Assembly: GCA_012329085.1 (NCBI GenBank)
Contig: JAAXQB010000183.1
Coordinates: 1-6,668, forward strand
Source of the DNA: Methanosarcinales archaeon
GTDB lineage: Archaea > Halobacteriota > Methanosarcinia > Methanosarcinales > Methanosarcinaceae
Reading direction: 5' to 3'
DNA length: 6,668 bases
Shown here in pieces: positions 1 to 6,148 of the stretch; positions within the stretch are counted from its first letter, which is position 1; every line of letters starts with the position of its first letter. Under the pieces are notes generated by a model. The model did not search any database. It saw only the letters and a list, made by a program, of their open reading frames with translations, and was not told the origin of the DNA. Made by a program: the position numbers and the translations under genes.

Positions 1-10
1 TGCATTTGAA

Positions 11-60
11 AAGCGAATAACGCTCGTTCGTTCCGAACGAGCTCTCGAAGAGAATAAGCG
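11..60 (-). repeat. Palindromic repeat cluster, copy 1
   Basis: Two adjoining hairpin-forming palindromes. The first has 9-bp arms GCTCGTTCG (22-30) and CGAACGAGC (34-42) around TTC, which reads GAA on the minus strand. The second has TCTC (43-46) and GAGA (50-53) around GAA. A third small inverted repeat, AGCG (12-15) with CGCT (21-24), flanks the first. Read on the minus strand the order ends in GAGCGTTATTCGCTT, close to the end of the copy at 4405-4467 (GAGCGTTTGCTCGCTT), so I assign this copy to the minus strand. It is markedly richer in G+C than its surroundings. It resembles REP or MITE-like intergenic repeats; its function is unknown. Confidence 0.75.
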
Positions 61-137
61 GCTTGAAAATTAAAATTTATGTGTAATTTTTGTGTGTAAA
101 TTTTAAATTTGTTGATTTGATAGAGTTTTGGGACAGC

Positions 138-157
138 CTGTTATGATTTTTTTTTTA
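138..157 (+). terminator. Possible plus-strand T-tract terminator
   Basis: A run of ten T (147-156) follows CTGTTATGA. Archaeal transcription commonly ends at T-tracts without a strong hairpin, so this could end a plus-strand gene left of the window. No such gene is visible, so this is a guess from composition only. Confidence 0.22.
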
Positions 158-201
158 ATTGCCATGCAACAAAATATCGGTTAAAACCGTTGCAATTAAA
201 A
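153..201. repeat. 10-bp inverted repeat with nested hairpin
   Basis: Arms TTTTAATTGC (153-162) and GCAATTAAAA (192-201) are perfect reverse complements. Inside, CGGTT (178-182) and AACCG (185-189) form a second, shorter stem with an AA loop. An alternative pairing, GCAAC (166-170) with GTTGC (189-193), is mutually exclusive with both stems. The left arm overlaps the T10 tract. It could be a structured RNA element or a protein-binding site; nothing ties it to a gene. Confidence 0.45.
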
Positions 202-218
202 TAAAATTTGGCTTATGG

Positions 219-238
219 AAAAAAAATAGCTGCTATTT
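219..238 (-). terminator. Terminator-like hairpin with T8, minus strand
   Basis: On the minus strand AAATAG (238-233), loop CAG, CTATTT (229-224) is followed directly by more T, giving T8 over 226-219. This has the shape of an intrinsic terminator for leftward transcription. It lies about 620 bases past the gatB stop, so it would more naturally end a separate small transcript or be a backup stop. The stem is short and mostly A/T, so chance is a serious alternative. Confidence 0.22.
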
Positions 239-487
239 AAATAAGATTATGTTGGTATGAAAAACAAGATATATCATAAAGATTTAACTTAAATACATTT
301 TGTGCATTTTATGTATGGTTTTTTTTGTGTTTTTGTGTGATTTTCGTTCATTGTTTGAGATTGCAAAAAAAGTATCTTAAATATAAGGGGGCAATCGTTT
401 ATATTATTTGCTTTTTATTGAAAAAAATAGATTTATATTTATGTATAGGTTTTAATCAATATTATTAAAAATTTTTTTTAACCTATT

Positions 488-577
488 AAAAAATGTGACT
501 GTGTTAAAGTCTTATTGAAAATTAAAGCAATTTATGCCTTAAATCAATATGTTACGGTCAAATTTAGCTTTTCAATA
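488..577 (-). ncRNA. Speculative small transcript downstream of gatB
   Basis: On the minus strand a TATA-like sequence (610-596, TTACAAATTATATAC) predicts a start near 577. An 8-bp stem begins there: ATTGAAAA (576-569) pairs with TTTTCAAT (521-514). It is followed by a weak hairpin, GACT (511-508) with AGTC (500-497), then ACA and a T6 tract (493-488). Together these look like a promoter-structure-terminator unit of about 90 nt. No known RNA family is recognised, kink-turn boxes are not evident, and G+C is low, so in this AT-rich context the arrangement may be coincidence. Confidence 0.15.
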
Positions 578-595
578 AATTAAAAATTTCTTTCT

Positions 596-610
596 GTATA
601 TAATTTGTAA
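596..610 (-). promoter_or_regulatory. TATA-like motif in intergenic DNA
   Basis: GTATATAATTTGTAA on plus, nearly identical to the motif just upstream of lysS (6149-6164) and to those at 6244-6259 and 6300-6316. On the minus strand it reads as a TATA box with a predicted start near 577. No coding gene follows, so it is either the promoter of a small RNA or an AT-rich chance match. Confidence 0.25.
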
Positions 611-625
611 CATTATGCAATAGGG

Positions 626-690
626 AAAAAAAATTTTTCTCGCCAATTGACCAAAAAAGTATGATAAGAGTTAATAAGCTTATTAAAAAA
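626..690 (-). terminator. Probable gatCAB termination zone (T-tracts)
   Basis: Downstream of gatB in the direction of transcription, the minus strand carries T6 (690-685), T6 (658-653) and T8 (633-626), about 170 to 230 bases past the stop codon. Clustered T-tracts are typical archaeal termination signals. Adjoining them is a perfect 16-bp palindrome, TTAATAAG/CTTATTAA (671-686). A shorter T5 (813-809) lies closer to the stop. Which tract is used cannot be told from sequence. Confidence 0.35.
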
Positions 691-857
691 TAGAATGGGC
701 TGTTTAAATATCAAGTTTTAGCATTTAAAATATTTAGAATGGTTTTTTTAAAATTATCAATAATCACTCACATCACTAATACAATCTATAAATTATTTTC
801 AAAAGAACAAAAATTAAGATATGGTGGATATATAATAAATAAATGATTATTAAATAT

Positions 858-2282
858 CTATATCTTAATATCCTTAATTATAATCTCTCGCACATCCTTT
901 GCATCTGCACGACCACGCGTCTTTTTCATAACCTGCCCAACAAGGAAATTCAATGATTGCTCTTTTCCATCTAAATAATCTTTAATTGCATCTTCATTTT
1001 CAAAAAGTACTTCTTTTATGGCAATATCAACGGCATTCGTTTCTACTTTTCCAAGTCCTTTTTCATTTATTATTTCTAATGGAGCTTTATATTCATCAGC
1101 ATCAAGCATAGTTCTAATAACTTCAATTGCACTATTTTCAGTTATGTTATCCTCAATCACCATAGAAATAATTTTAACCAAATCACTAACCTTAAAAGAA
1201 TCAATAGATTTAGATCTATAATTCAATTCACCCTTTAACACATCTGCAATCCAAGATGCACATATAATTGGGTCAATCATACTTGCACATTCTTCATAAA
1301 ATAAAGCAACTTTAATATCAGAAGTTAAAGATTTTGAATGCATAGATTGAATGCCATATTGTGAAATAAATCGCGCATATTTTGCATCTGGAAGTTCAGG
1401 AATTGTTTCTCTTATGGAATCGATACGATCTAATAACATCATTGGAACAAGGTCAGGTTCAGGAAAATATCTATAGTCGTGGCTTTCTTCTTTTACACGA
1501 AGTGATATTGTCACACCTCGTGCTTCATCAAAATGGCGAGTTTCCAATACTACTTTTCCGCCTCTTCTCAAAACATTTTTTTGTCGCATGATTTCATAAA
1601 GAATCGCCTTTTCCAATCCCTTATGAGATGAAATATTTTTAACTTCCGCTCTCTCGCCACCCATTATCGATACATTTGCATCCATCTTCATTGCACCTTC
1701 CTTAGACCCATCAAAAACAGAAAGATATTCAAGAATGTTTCGTAATTTATCCAAAAACAATCGAGCTTCTTTTGGACTTGTCATATCTGGCTCTGTGACA
1801 ATTTCAATAAGTGCCATACCTGACCGATTATAATCAATTCGCGTTCCTCTGGATTTTTCAATGGAACCAATATGCACTAAACGACCCGGATCCTCTTCTA
1901 TATGTGCCCTTGTAATCCCAATCTTTTTACCACCCAATAATACAAATCCCTTTTCTGCAACAGGATTATCATATTGACTCGTTTGAAATCCTTTTGGAAG
2001 GTCGGGATAATAATAATTTTTTCTATGGAATTGCGTATCAGAAGAAATACTACAATTTAACGCCAATCCAATTTTTATTCCAGATTCGACCACCTTTTCA
2101 TTAACTCGTGGCAATGACCCCGGAAGCCCAAGACAAATTGGGCATGTATGTGTGTTTGGCTCTGATTCATGATATGCTGTGCTACATCCACAAAATATTT
2201 TTGTATTCAATTTATTTAATTGTGCATGTATTTCAAGCCCAATCATAACTCTATGTGGATTGGTATCAATATTTTCACTCAA
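858..2282 (-). CDS. gatB: Asp-tRNA(Asn)/Glu-tRNA(Gln) amidotransferase subunit B
   Basis: GatB binds the mischarged tRNA and activates its side-chain carboxylate with ATP, so ammonia delivered from GatA can convert it to the amide. The 474 residues show the family signatures in order: IGLEIHAQL (14-22), a CxC...CxxC zinc site (Cys31, 33, 47, 50), NYYYPDLPKGFQTSQYDNP (89-107), the AHIEEDPGRLVH segment (126-137), IDYNRSGMALIEIVTEPD, and DYRYFPEPDLVP. The C-terminal YqeY-like tRNA-binding tail contains NFLVGQVMKKTRGRAD. Length is normal for the family. The start is TTG: a GAGGTG site sits 7 nt upstream, and the next in-frame ATG (Met13) lies just before the conserved core and has no better site. 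gatB begins one base after the gatA TGA and its ribosome site lies in the last gatA codons, so translation is probably coupled. The stop is TAG. In archaea the physiological substrate is normally Asp-tRNA(Asn); that specificity is inferred. Confidence 0.97.
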   Translation of the reverse strand: MSENIDTNPHRVMIGLEIHAQLNKLNTKIFCGCSTAYHESEPNTHTCPICLGLPGSLPRVNEKVVESGIKIGLALNCSISSDTQFHRKNYYYPDLPKGFQTSQYDNPVAEKGFVLLGGKKIGITRAHIEEDPGRLVHIGSIEKSRGTRIDYNRSGMALIEIVTEPDMTSPKEARLFLDKLRNILEYLSVFDGSKEGAMKMDANVSIMGGERAEVKNISSHKGLEKAILYEIMRQKNVLRRGGKVVLETRHFDEARGVTISLRVKEESHDYRYFPEPDLVPMMLLDRIDSIRETIPELPDAKYARFISQYGIQSMHSKSLTSDIKVALFYEECASMIDPIICASWIADVLKGELNYRSKSIDSFKVSDLVKIISMVIEDNITENSAIEVIRTMLDADEYKAPLEIINEKGLGKVETNAVDIAIKEVLFENEDAIKDYLDGKEQSLNFLVGQVMKKTRGRADAKDVREIIIKDIKI

Positions 2283-2283
2283 A

Positions 2284-3675
2284 TCAATTCACCTCAAAAG
2301 CATTTGCAGTTTGCAATATTTTTGTTTCATCAAAATGTTTTCCAATTATTTGAAGTCCAACAGGAAGTTTATTTAACAATCCACATGGAATAGATATAGA
2401 AGGCACACCTGCAAGATTTATTGGAACTGTATTCACATCCATCATATATGAAGAAATTGGATCTTGTATTTCACCTATTTTAAATGCTGTTTTTGGCATA
2501 GTTGGAGTCATAAGCACATCGACCTTTGAAAACGCTCTCTCAAAATCATTTTTAACAAGTGTTCTAACTTTCATTGCTTTTAAATAATATTTGCTATAAT
2601 ATCCTGCGGATAATGCATAAGTTCCAAGCATTACACGGCATTTAACTTCTTTTCCAAATCCTTTTGCCCGTGTATTTGCTGCCATTGAACCCCAAGTATT
2701 ACCTTCTTCACGCATTCCAAATCGCGTTCCATCAAATCGTGCAAGATTAGAAGATGCTTCACTCATTGCAATAATATAATATGAAGCAAGTGCATGCTTT
2801 GTATGTGGCAATGAAACCTCTTCCCACGAACAATCCATATTTTCATACTTTTGAATTGATTTCCAAATAAGTTTTTCAACTCCTTCATCTATTCCTTCTG
2901 CAAAGTATTCCTTAGGAATTCCAATTTTTAGCCCCACAAAATCTTCTTTAAGTGATTCTTCATATTGAATTGTTTTATTAATTGAAGTGCTATCTTTTTC
3001 ATCATAGCCGCCAATTACATCCATTAAAATAGCTATATCTTCTACGGTTTCTGCAATTGGTCCAATTTGTTCAAGTGAGTTTGCATAAGAAATAAGTCCA
3101 TATCTAGAAACCATTCCATAAGTGGGTTTAAAACCAACTACACCACAAAAACTTGCAGGACATCTAACAGACCCTCCCGTATCTGAACCAATCGAAACTG
3201 GGACTTCTTTTGCTGATACAACGGCGGCACTTCCACCCGAGGAACCTCCCGGCACACAAGTATGGTCGTGTGGATTCAAAGTCGTTCCAAAATAACTAGT
3301 TTCTGTAGAATTTCCCATTGCAAATTCATCCATATTGGTTTTTCCAATGATGATTGCTCCTGCATTAATCAATTTTTCAATTATATGGGCATCATATGGT
3401 GGAACATATCCTTTAAGAATTTGAGAACTGCAAGTAGTTTCTATTCCTTTTGTAGAAATATTGTCTTTAATAGCAATTGGAACACCTTTCAATTTTAAAT
3501 CTTTGCAATCTCTATCATTATCAATTTCTTCTGCTCTATTGATTGCATTTTTGTTTATTGTCACAAATCCATTAATTTTGCTTTTTTCTATTTTTTTTAA
3601 GATTTCTTCTATAATGGGTTTTGCTGAACTTTCTTTAATTCTTTTTTTTACACTTGATATTGTATTCAATTCCAT
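2284..3675 (-). CDS. gatA: Asp-tRNA(Asn)/Glu-tRNA(Gln) amidotransferase subunit A
   Basis: GatA is the amidase-signature glutaminase of cytosolic GatCAB: it hydrolyses glutamine and passes ammonia to GatB. The Ser-cisSer-Lys triad is intact: Lys70 in PIAIKDN, Ser145 in PGGSSGGS and Ser169 in GSDTGGSVR, with the same residue spacing (75 and 24) as the S. aureus triad Lys79/Ser154/Ser178 recalled from the literature. Other family landmarks are GKTNMDEFAMGNSTE (111-125), FCGVVGFKPTYG after the triad, and PVGLQIIGKHFDE near the end. At 463 residues it is slightly shorter than bacterial GatA (about 485); it stops soon after the conserved AFE, where the gatB ribosome site begins. The ATG start has a modest CAGGTT (3690-3685) about 10 nt upstream and lies 24 nt after gatC. 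Cys172 replaces the Gln usual in bacterial GatA after GGS-x-R; I recall this from archaeal homologues. Confidence 0.97.
   Translation of the reverse strand: MELNTISSVKKRIKESSAKPIIEEILKKIEKSKINGFVTINKNAINRAEEIDNDRDCKDLKLKGVPIAIKDNISTKGIETTCSSQILKGYVPPYDAHIIEKLINAGAIIIGKTNMDEFAMGNSTETSYFGTTLNPHDHTCVPGGSSGGSAAVVSAKEVPVSIGSDTGGSVRCPASFCGVVGFKPTYGMVSRYGLISYANSLEQIGPIAETVEDIAILMDVIGGYDEKDSTSINKTIQYEESLKEDFVGLKIGIPKEYFAEGIDEGVEKLIWKSIQKYENMDCSWEEVSLPHTKHALASYYIIAMSEASSNLARFDGTRFGMREEGNTWGSMAANTRAKGFGKEVKCRVMLGTYALSAGYYSKYYLKAMKVRTLVKNDFERAFSKVDVLMTPTMPKTAFKIGEIQDPISSYMMDVNTVPINLAGVPSISIPCGLLNKLPVGLQIIGKHFDETKILQTANAFEVN
2290..2295 (-). promoter_or_regulatory. Ribosome binding site of gatB, inside gatA
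   Basis: GAGGTG on the minus strand encodes Glu-Val near the gatA C terminus and lies 7 nt before the TTG codon at 2282. The spacing equals that of the gatC site. It is the main support for the non-ATG start of gatB and implies that gatB translation follows gatA termination. Confidence 0.75.
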
Positions 3676-3699
3676 TTTATTTAGAACCTGATATTTAAT

Positions 3700-3981
3700 T
3701 CAAATAATTCGTGGTATTTTTATATATCCATTTTCTTTTGATTTTGCATTTTCAATTGCACTATTTTGAGGAAGAGATTTTTTAACAACATCTTCTCTAA
3801 ATATATTATTTATTTCTTCTACATGATATGTTGGTTTAACGCCATCTGTATTCACTTCATCCAATTGTTTAAAGTAATCTAATATATCACTTAATTTATT
3901 TACATAATCATCGATTTCTTCATTTTTGATATTAATTAGTGCAAGTTCGCTTATTCTTTTTACATTTTCTTTTGTAATCAT
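3700..3981 (-). CDS. gatC: Asp-tRNA(Asn)/Glu-tRNA(Gln) amidotransferase subunit C
   Basis: GatC is the small structural subunit that wraps around GatA and holds it against GatB in the cytosolic GatCAB complex. The 93 residues have the normal length and layout: an N-terminal helical segment starting ITKENVKRISELALI, a second helix with DDYVNKLSDILDYFKQLDEVNTDGVKPTYHV, then REDVVKKSLPQNSAIENA and the C-terminal signature ENGYIKIPRII. The ATG is preceded at ideal distance by AAGAGGA (3995-3989), the best ribosome site in the window. It is the first gene of gatC-gatA-gatB, the usual order. A TATA-like box at 4018-4027 would give a leader of about 15 nt. The region upstream is not a normal neighbour gene but the decayed end of an RNA ligase relic whose reading frame closes two bases before gatC. 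Confidence 0.95.
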   Translation of the reverse strand: MITKENVKRISELALINIKNEEIDDYVNKLSDILDYFKQLDEVNTDGVKPTYHVEEINNIFREDVVKKSLPQNSAIENAKSKENGYIKIPRII

Positions 3982-3988
3982 TTTAGAT

Positions 3989-3995
3989 TCCTCTT
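3989..3995 (-). promoter_or_regulatory. Ribosome binding site of gatC
   Basis: AAGAGGA on the minus strand, 7 nt before the gatC ATG. It is a strong match to the anti-Shine-Dalgarno core and overlaps the last codons of the RNA ligase remnant. Confidence 0.8.
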
Positions 3996-4017
3996 TTATG
4001 ATATATATACATTATAA

Positions 4018-4027
4018 CTTTTATAAT
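4018..4027 (-). promoter_or_regulatory. Candidate gatCAB TATA box
   Basis: ATTATAAAAG on the minus strand resembles the archaeal TATA consensus. A start about 26 nt downstream (near 3996) leaves a leader of about 15 nt that still includes the gatC ribosome site. The nearer TATATATA (4001-4009) is too close, because transcripts from it would start about at the ATG and lose the site. The box lies in the degenerate end of the RNA ligase relic. Confidence 0.35.
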
Positions 4028-4312
4028 CATATATCTAACTGATATTTGTGCATTCTCTTTTCGACCTTTAAATATAATTTTTTCCCCATCCCAAATAACT
4101 CGAATAGAAGTTCCATCAATTTTTTCAGTGTAATACCATTGTATGTCTTTAAGTTGTTCAAAAGTTGGATTTGTGAATTCGTTTATTATTAATTTGCCTT
4201 TGTCATCTCGTTTAAATGCATTTTGAATTTTGTGATATGATTCTATAATATGACCCCATTTATTAATTAATGTTGCACAAATTTTATCACCCCATTTAGA
4301 TATGCGGCACAA

Positions 4313-4543
4313 TTTTAAAGATTTTTATTATGCGGATAAACACTAAATTTTTTCAATTGCATATATCTTATAAAGTTCCATACTAAACATTCATTTTCTT
4401 TGAGAGCTTGTTCGGAAAGTTAATTCTCGAAGAGAATGAGCGTTTGCTCGCTTAAGGACAAACAAGCATCATCTCGTTTATAATTTATATCAATCTATAC
4501 CCATGATTTATTTTTTCTTAATCTGTATTCATATTTTTTCATT
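4313..4543. other. Intergenic region between lysS and the RNA ligase remnant
   Basis: This 231-base gap holds repeat copy 2 (4405-4467) and otherwise AT-rich DNA. The minus strand has no T-tract of five or more anywhere from the lysS stop to gatC, so I see no terminator for lysS. A 15-codon minus-strand frame starting just after lysS (MKKYEYRLRKNKSWV) ends in TAG and is not called as a gene. Confidence 0.6.
4405..4467 (+). repeat. Palindromic repeat cluster, copy 2
   Basis: Located between lysS and the RNA ligase remnant. It contains ATTCTC (4423-4428) and GAGAAT (4432-4437) around GAA, then GAGC (4438-4441) and GCTC (4446-4449) around GTTT. An outer pair, GCTTGTT (4406-4412) with AACAAGC (4461-4467), encloses both, so the whole could fold as a three-way junction. 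The block GCTTGTTCGGAA at its left matches the left half of the unit at 6602. It is richer in G+C than the flanks. No T-tract follows it on the minus strand, so it does not look like a terminator for lysS. Confidence 0.75.
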
Positions 4544-6130
4544 CTATGGTTTATATTCTGCCGCAGCATTGAATCTATTTATTAAAAACTCCTTATCAAT
4601 TGATGCCAATAGCCAACCTGCCTTAGGTCCTGATTTTTCACCAAGTAAGGTCATATAAATGCTATGAAACATTTCTTTTGGATTTATATCATATTCTTGA
4701 ATACTATCTCCAATAATAGATTTCATTTCATTATATATAAGTGAAGTTGAATCTTTTGCAGAATAAATTAAATTGTGATAATCTTCTCCTGAAAGTATAG
4801 TTGTATCACTTAAAACAATAGATAGCGACTTTAAAAATGCCCTTTGTAAATCGGAAAGTGTTGCACTTTGCATGGGTAAATCTTTTTTAATACTAAATTT
4901 CACCATAGGTGGTGCATATAAATCAAGCCAATTTCTTACATTTTCTGCAAGTTTGAATATATCTTGCTTTTTTTTAACACAATGTCCTGTTCTTTTAAGA
5001 ATTTCTAATAAATGATTGTTATTTTGTGCAATTTGACATACAGTCACCATGTGTTTAAATGATATATTTGTGTGCGTATTTTTAAATGCATAAGACAATT
5101 CAATAATTCGTTTTTCATGTTCAGTTTTTGGATTTGCTTGTATTCGTTCATACTCATCAACAAGATTTAATAGAGGTAAAGCTGGATCAAATTTGATATG
5201 CTTTTCAGGTTTTGTGCGAATAATAAGATACCGCAAAACCGCAGGAGGAAGCACCTTTAATATGTCAAATACAGAGATTACAACACCTGAGGAAGATGAC
5301 ATTGCACCTTTCTTTCCAAGCATAATCCATTCATACACAATTGGATTTGGAGGGGGATATTTATAAATTTCTTTTGAAATTCTAATACCTGTGTCATACG
5401 AACCACCGCGTGATGCATGGTCTTTTCCAAATGGTTCTACAGTAATTCCAAGCATGCTCCATCTTGATGCCCAATCTACCCTCCATGTAAGTTTTCCACC
5501 ACCTCTCATCGAAGCAACCCCTTTATTGCCACAATTGCATGAATAATCTACACTTTCGGCATCAATATTAAATCCTATGACTGTTGCATCATTTATTTTT
5601 CCACATGCATTACACAATGGATTAAATGGACTCCAATCATCTGTCAGCTTTTTGTGAGATATTTCTTCAATTATACAAGCAAGTTCATCTCTTTTTAAAA
5701 GTGCTGTTTTTATCAATTCAACATATGCACCGCTTTTATATAATTCATTTGCTCTTATAAGTTTTGGCTTGATGCCAAGTATTTTTAAAGAATCTATGAA
5801 TGGTTTTAAAAAATGTTCTGAATAGCTTTTACATTCATTGCATGGGCATGGTATTTCAGATAATGGTTTTCCTACATGTTCGGCATAATCTTCTGATAAA
5901 AATGGATATACTTTTCTTAATGGGTCAAAATCATCAGATATGTATATAAATTCAGAGTCTTGTCCTTTATCTTTAATTGCTTTGAAAACGCTATCTGCGG
6001 TCACAACTTCCCGTATATTTCCTATGTGGATATGCCCAGATGGTGTTATTCCTGTTGCAATTTTATTTGTATCATTATTTTTTAATACGGTTTCGGCAAT
6101 AACATCTGCCCAATGTGTAATTTCTGTCAT
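4544..6130 (-). CDS. lysS: Lysyl-tRNA synthetase, class I
   Basis: Cytosolic enzyme that attaches lysine to tRNA-Lys with ATP; this is the class I (Rossmann-fold) form found in most archaea and a few bacteria, unrelated to class II LysRS. The 528 residues match the family length. Visible motifs: the HIGH signature in PSGHIHIGN (30-38); DDFDPLRKVYPFL (66-78); cysteine pairs of the zinc-binding insertion, Cys95/97/100 (CPCNEC), Cys173/176 (CNAC) and Cys198/200 (CNC); GGGKLTWRVDW (210-220); FGKDHASRGGSYD (234-246); and the KMSKS-type loop AMSSSSG (276-282). The C-terminal part (from about 320) is the helical anticodon-binding region. The ATG start gives an N terminus (MTEITHWADVIAE) that aligns with methanogen enzymes as I recall them. 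No Shine-Dalgarno site precedes it, but a TATA box lies about 27 nt upstream, so the mRNA is probably leaderless. The stop is TAG. Confidence 0.97.
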   Translation of the reverse strand: MTEITHWADVIAETVLKNNDTNKIATGITPSGHIHIGNIREVVTADSVFKAIKDKGQDSEFIYISDDFDPLRKVYPFLSEDYAEHVGKPLSEIPCPCNECKSYSEHFLKPFIDSLKILGIKPKLIRANELYKSGAYVELIKTALLKRDELACIIEEISHKKLTDDWSPFNPLCNACGKINDATVIGFNIDAESVDYSCNCGNKGVASMRGGGKLTWRVDWASRWSMLGITVEPFGKDHASRGGSYDTGIRISKEIYKYPPPNPIVYEWIMLGKKGAMSSSSGVVISVFDILKVLPPAVLRYLIIRTKPEKHIKFDPALPLLNLVDEYERIQANPKTEHEKRIIELSYAFKNTHTNISFKHMVTVCQIAQNNNHLLEILKRTGHCVKKKQDIFKLAENVRNWLDLYAPPMVKFSIKKDLPMQSATLSDLQRAFLKSLSIVLSDTTILSGEDYHNLIYSAKDSTSLIYNEMKSIIGDSIQEYDINPKEMFHSIYMTLLGEKSGPKAGWLLASIDKEFLINRFNAAAEYKP

Positions 6131-6148
6131 ATTTTTTTATTTTATGTT

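Larger units (their letters stand above)
61..857. other. Gene-free AT-rich intergenic region
   Basis: About 800 bases with no convincing coding sequence on either strand. Visible content: a T10 tract at 147-156; a 10-bp inverted repeat at 153-201; a minus-strand hairpin with a T-run at 219-238; GATTGC (359-364) facing GCAATC (391-396); an AT hairpin TTTTAAT (450-456)/ATTAAAA (464-470) followed by a T8 run; a possible small transcript at 488-577; a TATA-like motif at 596-610; and T-tracts (as A-runs on plus) at 626-690 that could end the gat operon. There is no G+C-rich island of the kind that marks structured RNA genes in AT-rich archaea, and no tRNA T-arm signature. It may contain decayed genes, but I could not recognise one. 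Confidence 0.6.
3983..4312 (-). pseudogene. N-terminal remnant of an RNA ligase (Rnl2-like nucleotidyltransferase)
   Basis: The 109-codon frame contains YHKIQNAFKRD (26-36), WYYTEKIDGTSIRVIWDG (59-76) and FKGRKENAQI (81-90). This matches the start of small RNA ligases often seen in phages and some prokaryotes: KIDGTS is nucleotidyltransferase motif I with the AMP-accepting Lys64, and GRK is the next conserved block. Similarity stops at about residue 90 (position 4043). Motifs III, IIIa, IV and V, normally another 120 or more residues, are absent, and the tail to the stop is A/T-rich sequence that ends in the gatC ribosome site. The 5' end is also damaged: the frame has no ATG, only TTG at 4312, and homologues usually begin just before YHKIQ, where ATT ATA stands here. 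The gene is therefore probably broken at both ends and catalytically dead. An expressed short peptide cannot be excluded. Family assignment is from remembered motifs. Confidence 0.7.

Noticed and set aside
11..60. CRISPR-like repeats formed by the palindromic units
   Set aside because: Units differ in sequence and length, are not regularly spaced, lack unique spacers of constant length, and are scattered kilobases apart.
450..479. Plus-strand AT hairpin followed by T8 as an intrinsic terminator
   Set aside because: The stem is only A-T pairs and no plus-strand gene precedes it, so it is indistinguishable from background in DNA this A/T-rich.
741..781. C/D box-like sequence (GTGATGTGAGTGATTATTGAT, minus strand, shortened here in meaning)
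   Set aside because: Only an imperfect C box; no D box (CTGA) at suitable distance and no second box pair.
1018..1591. Plus-strand open frames inside gatB
   Set aside because: They lie opposite a strongly conserved gene, encode no recognisable protein and have no ribosome sites; antisense shadows.
3262..3691. Plus-strand open frames opposite gatA
   Set aside because: Antisense shadows of conserved coding sequence with no family motifs.
4496..4543. 15-codon minus-strand frame after lysS (MKKYEYRLRKNKSWV)
   Set aside because: Very short, no ribosome site, ends in TAG, and no recognisable family; composition alone explains it.
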